This document shows, piece by piece, positions 46,570 to 56,557 of a stretch of DNA of 64,000 nucleotides. Both the position numbers and the translations under genes were made by a program. Position 1 is the stretch's first letter, and each line of letters begins with the position of its first letter. The DNA is from Tetracladium setigerum (Eukaryota > Ascomycota > Leotiomycetes > Helotiales): NCBI GenBank assembly GCA_031472005.1, contig PZJY01000008.1, forward strand, positions 248,001-312,000, given 5' to 3'. The notes beneath the pieces were generated by a model that was not told the DNA's origin, did not search any database, and was given only the letters and a program-made list of their open reading frames with translations.

Positions 46570-46716
46570 TCATGTGACGCAGCAAATGCGGTGTTTGTTG
46601 CACGTCGCAAAAATGTTCAGGTTGTTTCCAACTCGATTTTGAAAGATGCGTTTTTCGAGGTTTTTGAAGAACGATCTTCGTATTCGGGGATTTCTCGAAA
46701 CTTTTTGCGAGTACGA
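46570..46716 (+). repeat. direct repeat, copy B
   Basis: Second copy, 315 bp downstream of copy A and in the same orientation. Both copies begin TCAYGTGAYGC. Confidence 0.8.
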
Positions 46717-47212
46717 GAATTGAGGCAGGACGACGCTTTTCTGCAGTGTTACGAATCTCTCATCTGTCAATGTGAATCGATTGATAATGATAATTGCTAG
46801 AATTCAAAGACGATTTTCGTAGTAGTTCCATCCTTTCTATGTCCATTATTCAGTATTGGCTTCATTTCTTCTTGGGCATGCGGAGGCGTCAGGGATGTCC
46901 GCGTTTCGCTTACAGGAAAAGGAAGTTGGAGCCACCAGCTGCACTTTTTAGGATCCTCAAGGGAATGGAAGTGTGGGGAGGTGGTTCATCACCCCTCTCT
47001 CAGACACAGAGGGGCACAACCACCATGGAAGAAAAATAAAATATATGCTGAGCGTGCGTGAGTAGCTTATCTCATGACACTTTAAATTAGAATCAGAAAT
47101 CGAATATCTCTTCTATCAATTTCGAAATATATATTTCCCATAAACTTCAAAATTTCCTCCAAACTCCACTCCAAATTAATTCCAAGGCAGTGAGAAAGCA
47201 AGCAAGCAAGCA

Positions 47213-49604
47213 ATGGCACCCTCAGCAATCTCACCACCCACCCCTCCATCCGCCAAAAACCCAACTTCAAAAGTCACCACCACATCTCCTCTTCTTCATT
47301 CACAATCAACAGAAAAATTGGAAGATGCCACCACACACTCTCTCGTCCTACGAACATTTCGCGTTCTGATTGCAGATCTGGTTCAACAATTCAATGGAGG
47401 GCACCCGGGAGGCGCGATGGGAATGGCTGCCATTGGAGTTGCGCTCTGGCGATACTCGATGAGATATTCACCTAGGCATCCGGAGTGGTTTAATCGAGAT
47501 CGTTTTGTTTTGAGTAATGGTGAGTACCTATCTATCTATCTACCTGTCTTTCTCACGTCCTGGAGGGGGAATTCGATCGAAAATCTCGAGAATGGATCTG
47601 TCTGTCCAGAGCTAATGAAGTACGTACGTAGGGCATACATGTTTATTCCAATACACATTCCTCCACCTCGCAGGCTACGAGCACATGACAATGGAGCAGC
47701 TAAAAACATACCACTCCACCTCCCTCACATCCTTCTGTCCAGGCCACCCCGAAATCGAACACACCGGTATCGAAGTAACCACCGGACCCCTAGGACAAGG
47801 AATCGCAAACGCAGTCGGAATGGCAATGGCGACCAAAAACCTCGCAGCAACCTACAACCGCCCAGGCTACGAAATTGTGAACAACACAACATGGTGCATG
47901 GTTGGCGACGCCTGCCTGCAAGAGGGTGTAGCTCTCGAAGCGATTTCCCTCGCGGGGCATTGGAAACTTGATAATTTGGTGGTGGTGTTTGATAATAATA
48001 ATGTGACGTGTGATGGGAGTGCGTATGTGGCGAATACGGAGGATATTAATGCAAAGATGGTTGCAAGTGGGTGGCGGGTTGTTGATGTTGAGGATGGGTC
48101 GAATGATGTTGGGGCGATTGTGGAGGCGTTGCAGTTGGCGAAGATGAGGAGGGGGAAGCCGACTTTTATCAATTGTCGGACGGTGATTGGAATTGGGAGT
48201 GCGGTGGCTGGTGATGCGCAAGCTCATGGTGCGGCTTTTGGGGAGAAGGATGTGGAGAACATTCATAAGGTTTTTGGGATCGAGGTTGAGAAGAGATATG
48301 AGGTTTCTCAAAGTGTGTACGACTTCTTCCAGAAGACCACGATTCACCGTGGCGAAACTTTGGTCCGGGAATGGGATGACCTACTCGCGGCGTACGTACA
48401 AGAGTATCCTGATCTGGGGATGGAGTTCAAGATGAGGATTGCAGGTGAACTGCCAGCGAATTGGAAGGACATCATTCCAGCTTCTTTCCCTTCAACGCCG
48501 ACAGCAAGCAGGAAATCCGCTGGGCTCTGTTGCAATCCTTTGGCTGAACGCATCCCAAGTTTCATGGTTGGGACGGCAGATCTCTCTCCAAGCGTACATA
48601 TGTATTGGCCCGGCGCAGTTGACTTTCAGAGTGTGAGAACTCCCATCCCACCGAATAGTTGTGAATGTATTACTGACAACAACAAAAAGCCTGAACAAAA
48701 AGCCAAGTATGGCGTCGAAGGTGATTACACTGGCAGATATATCCACTACGGCATACGAGAACATGCTATGGCGAGTATCTCCAATGGACTGGCTGCGTTC
48801 AATCGCGGCACTTTCATCCCCGTGACATCGAGTTTCTTCATGTTCTACTTGGTAAAGTCCCCTCACAAACCAAAAGTACACCAACTGATTGAAACACAGT
48901 ATGCGGCACCCGGGGTACGAATGGGGGCTCTGCAAGAACTTCAAATAATCCACATTGCAACGCACGACAGCATTGGCACAGGAGAAGATGGCCCCACACA
49001 TCAACCAGTCGAGCTTGCAGCGCTGTACCGCGCCATGCCAAACCTTCTCTACATTCGACCCTGCGATTCCGAAGAAACTGCTGGCGCATTCCTCGCCGCG
49101 TTGAAGGCCAAACATAATTCAACCATCATCTCAACGTCTCGACAGACATTGCCGCAATGGTCGCACAGCAGACGCGATGCAGTAGAGCTCGGGGCATATA
49201 CTTTCCGTGAAGTTGAGAATCCTCACATAACCATCATTGGTGTTGGCCCGGAGATGTGCTTTGCAATGGAGGCGAGCGATGAGTTGGCTAAGTTTGGCAT
49301 CAATGCCCGAGTTGTGAGCTTTCCGTGCCAACGATTATTTGAGCGACAGAGTTGGGAATACCAAAGGAGCGTACTTCGACGTGCGGAAGTAGGATCGATC
49401 GTTGTCGAGGCATATGCGTCAAATGGTTGGGAGAGATATGCAGATGCAAGTATATCGATGAGAACATTTGGAAAGAGTTTGCCAGGTAAGGACGCATATC
49501 GAGAGTTTGGATTCGATGGAAAGGTTATCGCGGGAAAGATCCAGAGGTATCTGGAAGACCTCAAATCTGGGAAGGCTTTCCGAGGCGAATTTAGAGAGCT
49601 GTAG
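47213..49604 (+). CDS. transketolase / dihydroxyacetone synthase-like
   Basis: Exons are 47213-47519, 47632-48632, 48690-48851 and 48900-49604, giving 724 aa. The ThDP enzyme layout is complete: FNGGHPGGAMG and SNGHTCLFQYTFLHLAGY near the N-terminus, TTGPLGQGIANAVG, the ThDP/metal motif GDACLQEGVALEAISLAGH followed by DNNN, and pyrimidine-domain YIHYGIREHAMASISNG with THDSIGTGEDGPTHQPVE. LTSFCPGHPEIEHTGIEV and the general sequence are closer to fungal dihydroxyacetone-synthase-type transketolases than to housekeeping Tkl1. It ends in REL, so there is no clear peroxisomal SKL signal. It transfers two-carbon units from ketose phosphates. Introns 3 and 4 are multiples of three without stops. Its stop lies 17 bp from the stop of the convergent factor. 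Confidence 0.9.
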
Positions 49605-49621
49605 TGAGTAGATATGATAGA

Positions 49622-51327
49622 TTAAAGAGATTCGTTGCGATCGTAGCCCCACGCTTGTTTCAAATCCGAGATTCTCCATTGCGTACCCCAACCGGTCTTG
49701 AATTCGATGGTTTTAACCAAGTCCACCAAAGCTTTATGTTCAACTGGATGGCTCAGTAACTTGCCCGCCACCCAGAGAGGCTGAATGGCATTATTCAGAC
49801 AGCCGTGATGTTCGTTCGTACTAGAAATCCCGCAAATCCTCCTGGCGTGCCACAGATTGGACCCTGTACGGCCAAGTTGCTGTAGTTGTATCGATTGTGG
49901 TCGGATATCAAGCAGGATAATGCAAGCTGTGTGAAAGAGCTGGTTCGATGAAATCGCGCAAGACGCTGCATATAACACATATGGAAAGGGGCCCACATGC
50001 GATTCATTGACCTCTTCTTCAAACTCCAGTTCCTTCAACTCCAATGGCCTCTCTCGTCGCCATGACTGGATTTCCATCCAAAGTCTATACCAGGATTGCA
50101 CGAAATCGCTTTCTTGTCCATCTTGTGTAGCATTTTCTATCCCATTGGCACATTGCCAAAGAAGATGGCATGCACGAGCCGCCAGAAATACAGCATAATT
50201 AGCCCACATTTCTGGGGCTTCTGTCGAATGAAAGTATAGAGCGGCATCTTCTTGGGGGATTCCAGGCAGAAGCCAATTTTCGAGAGGCAGGAGAACTGTC
50301 CCTTCGCCAGCGGAAATAATTGCTGCACAAAGATCTGTAGGTCTCAGCATCGGAATGGACAGCGAAAGGGCCACTAACCCATTCTAGCGAAACACCAAAA
50401 GGCTCCCTGGGTGAGACCACCACTAAATCCATGAATGTTATGACTTGAAAACAAGGCGGCACAACCATCAAGATGTTTTTGCCAATTCCACGGCGAAGCA
50501 GACATCATTTCCAAAACACAGAGAATGACACAGGCAGCTAAGATGTTTGGGTCTCGGACTAGAAGCTGGGGTGTCAGAGTGCGGATGGCTTCTTGGTAGA
50601 GCTTCAAGCTTTCGTGGTTCTCTCTCAGTTTTTGCTTCCTTTCTATCTGTCGTGCTGAAATTGCTAACATGGCGAAAACGAGCGGTGGTGAAGATTGCGA
50701 CAGAAGAGCTATCTTGACTCCAAAATGCTGGGCCGGGTCAAACATATCGAGCTGTAGAATCAGCAGAGACTCCCCATTCAATAGATTTGGCCAAATTACC
50801 CAAGGTGCCACTTCGTCAAGGTAATTCTGGAGCCATTTGACTCGTTCACTGGTGCATACAATATTCTGGATAGCAGAAGCCTCTCGCCGGGAGCGAGAAA
50901 GAGGAGTCACAGATTCTGAAGTGTGGCCAACATTATCCTCTGGACTTCCGGCTCTGGTGGGCGCAACAGACTGGGCACTCGTAAGCAACAGGTCACGCAG
51001 TTCTCTCTGAGATTCTACGAATCTGGGATCGTTCGTGTAGTCATCATATCCAGAGAATGTTGATAAACCCAAGACGCTTGGCGGGCTGTCCAAAGGGGGT
51101 GGAACTGAGAATAAAGTCGCGCTTAAGTGGCCAGCGTCCTGTTGGCTATGGCGGAGAACAGCCGAGGCAAACTGATCTAGCACTCCAGTTGCATGGTGGT
51201 CATGGGGCTCCATGTACGCAGATATGTTGAAAGAGGGCTCCGCATGTCTGAATGGGACGTCGATTTCGTGTTGATGCGATGTAATGGGAGAGGTGGAAGA
51301 GATATCTGCCAAAGGGGAACGGCTTTC
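49622..51327 (-). CDS. fungal-specific transcription factor domain protein, N-terminus unresolved
   Basis: Supported exons (minus) are 51327-50379 and 50334-49622, encoding 553 aa. The frame carries the fungal-specific factor domain: WLQNYLDEVAPWVIWPN, SSPPLVFAMLAISARQ, WNWQKHLDGCAALFSSH, GAFWCFARMDLC and EMWANYAVFLAARACHLLWQ. Exon 1 appears to start at a TTTAG acceptor (51328) and has no ATG until ~51213, so an upstream exon is expected. I could not find one, nor an intact Zn(II)2Cys6 cluster, upstream. Either the DNA-binding exon is hidden or broken, or the protein starts at the internal Met (MEPHDHH) without a DNA-binding domain. It lies between transketolase and sugar transporter, so a role in sugar regulation is a reasonable inference. 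Confidence 0.75.
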
Positions 51328-51935
51328 CTAAAGAATAATGCCCTCACGTGACAGACTAGCTATCCGAAGTTTAACCTTACCCGACCGAAGATTATCCGGC
51401 CGAGTGGTTATGACTTCCCCTTTTCTTTTCTTTCGGCCCTTCGCTTGTCCATTTACGGCGGTAGTTGGCTGCGGGAAAGATGAAAGAGTCATGAATGACA
51501 TGAATCAATATGCCTTTGCGGCCCTTCCCCACATTCATCTCATCTGCGATGTGCGCATCCTCGAAATGTCCCCAGAATCCCCAGGATCCCCAGACCCCAG
51601 ACTCCAGATATTCGAAGCCCACGAGGTCCTGGCAGGTGGAAACAGCTACCCAATTCATCCAACGACCTGACTCTAGAGCCGAGCCGATTCCGCATGAGAT
51701 GATTTAATTATACACCGAATTTACATGTCGCGTTTTTCTCAACTCCATCGAACCATCGTTTGAGGCGCTTTTTGAGTACATATATATATGTCCGACTATT
51801 CTCCCAGTTGAGATCGTTCTAACAGAGGCATCACCGGCTCATCTTAATCATAATCTTCCATTCTTTGCCTTCCCAGCATTGAAAGCTACCCAGCCAGCGT
51901 CAACAACAAGTTGCAGCAGTTCACAGAACTTCATC
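51328..51935. promoter_or_regulatory. divergent promoter, transcription factor / sugar transporter
   Basis: The 608 bp hold the transporter promoter and the 5' region of the factor, probably including an unidentified short exon. A GTAAGG donor at ~51382 (minus) and the acceptor at 51328 would frame a small intron. Both cannot be joined to an ATG without a stop in the sequence as given. Confidence 0.4.
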
Positions 51936-54021
51936 ATGGTGGACGTCGAAAAAAGCGAAAAACGCGACCAAGAGCACCTTGAACACACCGATGAGCAAGC
52001 TGCTCATCTTGCCAATCAAGATGATCATGACACTACCGCTATACAAGCCTTGAAGAAGAACCCGAAGACCGTCGCCTGGTGCGCCTACGCCATTTGGCTC
52101 TTGGTGCTCAACAGTTTCGAGAACCAGGCTGGTGGTAGTGCACTCGGTATCCCTCAATTTAGGTATGCAGTTATTTCTTAGATCTTAAAACATCTTGTCT
52201 TGCTCACTGTTTCCTCCAGAAAAGATTTTGGCTACGCCTTTGGTGGTGATTATGTTCTCCCGGCGGACTGGCAAGGAGCGTTCAGCGGTGGTCCAGTTGC
52301 ATCGTGAGAACCCTTCCTTCCTTCGTACAACATGTCTTATCTGACATTATAAAGTGCTGTTTTCGGATCTCTAGCTGCTGGATGGATTGCCGATAAAATC
52401 GGACGAAAACTTACCTTCCTCATCGCCTTCGCCTTCTCCATTGTTGGTATCACTCTCGAGGTAGTGGCCACTAATTCGGAAGTGTTCTTCACCGGAAAGT
52501 TTATCAATGGATTTGCAATTGGTGCTTTCATTTCCGTGGCTTTCACTTACGTCGGCGAAGTAGGGAATCCCAATCCATCTCAGATTATATGCTGACCTGT
52601 GTCTAGATTGCACCGACTCCCCTCAGAGGAATTCTCAGCAGCGCTGCTGCAATCGCATTTACCTTTGGTCCTTTCTTGGTTGCATTGATACAAAAGGGTG
52701 AGGGTTCTGGGACCACTCGGTGGGCATATAGGTCGATCTTCGTTGCGCAATATGGTGTTTTGGCCATCGGTATGGCTGGATGGTTTTTCATGCCAGAGTA
52801 AGTGCGGGGCATACCATGGTTCCTTTTGTCTGCCACCAGATAGCTAATTCTTCCAGGTCCCCTTGGTGGCTTCTGAGCAAGGGAAAAGAAGCCAAGGCAG
52901 CAGAGTCCTTGCGCAAATTGGGATACTCACCTAGCGATGTTGAGAAACGAATGGCGGCAATCGTTCTTACCCTTGAGGAAGTACGCCGCGAAACAGACGG
53001 AGCAAGCTTCACAGAATGTTTCAAGAAATCCAACTTACGACGAACGATGATTTCTATCGCCCCACTTTCTATCCAGGCCTTCTCTGGCGTCTGTAAGTCC
53101 TCCCTCTCACTCACATTGGGTAAAACGACTCTAATTGTGTAGTCTTCATGGCTGGATACAGTACCTATTACTACCAGAGTGTTTTTTCTCCCGACATGAG
53201 CTTTATCTTGCAGATTATTCAACAAATTGCATCTTTGGTAGGAAATGTCTGCTCTTGGTTCATCATTGATCGAGTGGGACGACGAAACAGTCAATTTTAC
53301 GGACTTTTGATATTGACAGTCATTCTGCTGGTAACGGCTGCTCTGGCTACTGTTGGAGATACTGGTTCTCTCAAAGGTTGGTTTTCCAACCGAAGCCTGT
53401 TGATGTTGCATTTACTGACAACTTTTTAGGCTCTTGTGCCTTGATTATCATCTACTGTTTCGTGTACAAGTAAGTCGCTCCCTCAAACAGTTCCTCATTG
53501 CAATACCATCATTCTAACAACTACTTCAGTGTTACAATCGGTGCCACAGCTTTCACTATCCTGACCGAATCTTCCACCTCTCGTCTTCGAGTCAAAACAA
53601 TTGCATTGGGCAACGCTCTTCAAAACAGCATTTTCGTAAGTCCACCATCACCAAAGAAAGAATTAACCCTCTATCGTCTTCATTAACTGACCTTTAATTC
53701 TAGACAATGTGGTCCTTTGTATTCCCATTCATCTTCAACCCTGACAAAGCAGCACTCGTACGTTCTCCACATACCATACCCATTGATAACAACACAAATT
53801 CTAACCAAAACCCACAGGGAGGGAAAAGTTGCTTCATCTTCGCTGGTCTGGCTGTTCTCTGTTTGATCTACCTCTGGTTCTGTCAGCCTGAGACTGCAGG
53901 TCGAACATATGAAGAGCTCGATGAAATGTTTATGAAGGGCGTTCCAGCGAGAGAATTTAAGACGTATACTACCGATGCGCAAGTGAAGGGTTTGCAAGCA
54001 AAGGAGATGGAAATGAAGTAG
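51936..54021 (+). CDS. MFS sugar transporter (sugar porter family)
   Basis: Ten exons: 51936-52162, 52220-52303, 52355-52560, 52608-52797, 52857-53092, 53143-53376, 53430-53469, 53530-53635, 53704-53757 and 53818-54021, giving 526 aa with closed phases. The sugar-porter signatures are present: AGWIADKIGRK (loop 2-3), PESPWWLLSKGKEAKA after helix 6, DRVGRRN (loop 8-9) and PETAGRTYEELDEMF after helix 12. Twelve hydrophobic helices can be followed. The N-terminal part (FENQAGGSALGIPQFRKDFG) resembles fungal hexose/alpha-glucoside permeases of the maltose-permease type. It is a plasma-membrane proton symporter by family. It sits at the right edge of the pentose block, so pentose or oligosaccharide uptake is plausible; specificity cannot be read. 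Confidence 0.9.
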
Positions 54022-54980
54022 GATTGTTGATGAAATATCGTGTAATTATTTGCCCCTGTCTCAAACTACCACTTTTGCTCTCCAGATATTGTACCGACAA
54101 GAATCGAGACTCTATCACTTGTTACCACGCTACGTCTAATTACGGGAATAAACCTCGAATGAATTAAGTTAGCTTTCATATATGGGTTATTTTGGTCAGG
54201 TACTGAATATTCTGGAATGCATAAGGTATGGCAATCTTCGTCACAGGCACAATGTGTTGACGTAATATTTTTTTTCCCATTCCTGTGTTACAACAGGAAT
54301 AACAGAAAGAAATGGGGGGTTTAGGTCAATCATGGATGTTGAATTTTAGCCGCTCCATAACTCCCTACTACTACGTATTGGCAGAGCCCGGAGGCGATTT
54401 TCATTTCGGTATACGTCACACTAACTGGCGTGCTCTCACACGGGCTCAGTATCTGGGAATATGTAATGTTGACATTTTGTCTCTGGGAGACAAAATGGTT
54501 TGAGAACGATGTTGGAGAATTCAGAACTCATGAAGTTGCAGCCAGTTAGGGCAGGGAGACCTCACAGAATTCTGTCCTCTTATGAGTGTAAGCAGTGTGG
54601 TGTTGACGTATATGAGTAAAGTAGTAGTTTGTGCAATGTATTTCATCTGTTAATTTGATGGATTCGACAACAGAAAATTGCTCTTCAACTGGCTAGATTA
54701 AGTGACGTATCAGAGACGTAGCTCAGTAAATTATCCCTCTAGAGTTACCCACCGCGGCAACTAGGCCCAGAGTGATGTCGAAATTGACCTTGTCAGGTAC
54801 GTACCTGGTATATTTGTTTTTGCTCGGTAAACAAGCGAGTCGGACCACTGCGTCCCTCTTTGAATATTTCCAATTCTATTCCACTCACTTTGCAAGAATG
54901 AACCAATCAATCATTCAATCAATCAACCCCTCGATTCAAACGAGACATAAAGTTAAATAGGCATACACGCCATTCAACCT

Positions 54981-55172
54981 GGCTGCAGACTTATTGCTAC
55001 ATAGCGATGAGTCTTTAGGTCTCTTCTCATCGACGACCTTGCATTTCAATTTGGTGGGGATATTTGACAGCCGTATCTTCCATATCGAGCAAGTGGGTCG
55101 TGGGTTTGGAGGGGAAGATGTAGTCAGAGATATGCGCGAGTTGCTGTTTCTGGTGAACTTTTTGGGGGTTTT
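54981..55172 (+). repeat. diverged repeat, unit 1
   Basis: Starts GGCTGCAGACTTATTGCT. Inner blocks shared with units 2 and 3 are GGGGATATTTGACAGCCGTA, GTAGTCAGAGATATGCGCGA and GTGAACTTTTTG. Confidence 0.75.
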
Positions 55173-55350
55173 GTTGTTGGATTATGTCTCCACACGTCGT
55201 TTTGTCACAACAGTGCAGTCTCCGAACAACGAGTTTCCTAGCTTCCGCAAATACTTATTACGAATTTCTTTATAAATAAAATAGCGATAATGAGCGTTTA
55301 CGCGATATGACTTGCATAGAATAAAATAAGCAGAACCAAATACAGCCCGA

Positions 55351-55545
55351 ATGCAGACTTATTGCTTCTTAGCGGTGATTAGGATTCATAAGTTTTGGGG
55401 CCCTTCGTACTGCAACCACAGTTCATCCTGATGGGGATATTGACAGCCGTTATCTCCATCGTAGTAAGAGGATTGTGGTAGAAGGGAAGGACGTAGTCAG
55501 AGATATGTGCGAGTGTTATCCTTGGTGGACTTTTTGCCTTTTACG
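55351..55545 (+). repeat. diverged repeat, unit 2
   Basis: Starts ATGCAGACTTATTGCT about 370 bp after unit 1, with GGGGATATTGACAGCCGTTA and GTAGTCAGAGATATGTGCGA in the same order. AAATAAG-like sequence precedes it, as in the other units. Confidence 0.75.
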
Positions 55546-55867
55546 ACAACCAAGGTGCTGGATCTGTTTTTTTTATATTTTTTTATATTCGATGTTTCTG
55601 CGTCACAATTCTTGATACTTATGCAGGACAAGAATATAATTTTAAGACGACACCTAGCATCTGAAGAGTAACCCGAACAAGGATCATGCTAGTATTATAG
55701 TTAATAACTGACCAAAATGAATTTGACGGACCCTTTTTATTCCCTTCACCTCAACAAGGGAAGTGACTGTTGTTGTTTTCACTCAAAAATAAGCGAGCCC
55801 CCACCAGCCTCCAATTCACTTCTATGATTCAGATATAGATTAAAATAAACCAGCAGCTTTTCACCCA

Positions 55868-56060
55868 GGCTGTAGACTTATTGCTTAACAGCAATTAGTC
55901 TTTGGGCTTCGTCTCCCACCCTCCCTCTGCCAGGCGCACCGTGCAGGGATACTTTCAGCCGTATCTTATAGTTGGTAGAGAGCTAGGGGGTGTTGAGATG
56001 GAGAAAGATTAGTCAGTGACATGCGTGAGTGCTGGCTCTGATGAACTTTTGCCATTTTTA
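55868..56060 (+). repeat. diverged repeat, unit 3
   Basis: Starts GGCTGTAGACTTATTGCT about 515 bp after unit 2. TTTCAGCCGTATCTTATAG, TTAGTCAGTGACATGCGTGA and TGAACTTTTGCC correspond to the blocks of the other units. Confidence 0.7.
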
Positions 56061-56388
56061 GTGATAAAATGAAAGGGAGTTGAATTGTATTTTTGATATT
56101 TTGTCATTTTGATTGATTCTCTGATGCCACTCTCTCTGTCCACCACCTCTCTCCCACATCCATCCCTAAGACCACCCCAGTCCAGCCCGTAGCCATCGCT
56201 AATGCATTAATTACAAAGTGTTGCCATTGTTTGGTAGTTTAGATTTCTCCCTTCCAGTCTCAGATCTGGCTACCCACCTCGAAGCCACCAGCCTCCACAC
56301 CCTCAATCATCAGTGCCGACCTCTATAGCCCAGATGTGAAAACTTTTGTCGTAAGTTATAGGCAGAGTCTGCAATCTTCCTGTGCTCG

Positions 56389-56426
56389 GCTCTCGCTCAA
56401 TATACGTGAGAAAGATTTCTGAACCT
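56389..56426 (+). repeat. 38-bp dispersed repeat, left copy
   Basis: GCTCTCGCTCAATAT followed by GTGAGAAAGAT and CTGAACC matches the copy at 60216-60253 with two mismatches, in the same orientation. Confidence 0.8.
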
Positions 56427-56557
56427 GAGCCCTATCGACCTATCACGCCCGGAGAGCAACTCTCCCCAGCTTAACTTTCTAACAGAAACGCCCACTATCA
56501 TTCATTAGAATGAGGCGATCGGCGGGTATACCATCACTTTGAAAAATTACAACGCGC

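Larger units (their letters stand above)
46088..47212. other. intergenic region with two long direct repeats
   Basis: The 1.1 kb between xylose reductase and transketolase hold two ~145-bp direct repeats (listed separately) and no supported gene. A short AGCA tandem repeat (47194-47212) ends at the transketolase ATG. Confidence 0.55.
54022..56557. other. 2.5-kb degenerate intergenic region with a three-copy repeat
   Basis: No coding region is supported. Three diverged copies of a ~190-bp element (listed separately) fill the middle. The right edge contains one copy of a 38-bp element that recurs at 60216. Confidence 0.6.

Noticed and set aside
47520..47971. Reading straight through transketolase intron 1
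   Set aside because: The open reading loses the family sequence; splicing 47520-47631 gives the conserved SNGHTCLFQYTFLHLAGY.
51480..51660. Possible decayed zinc cluster upstream of the second transcription factor
   Set aside because: A Cys/Arg-rich hint near 51480-51560 needs several unsupported changes; too weak to call.
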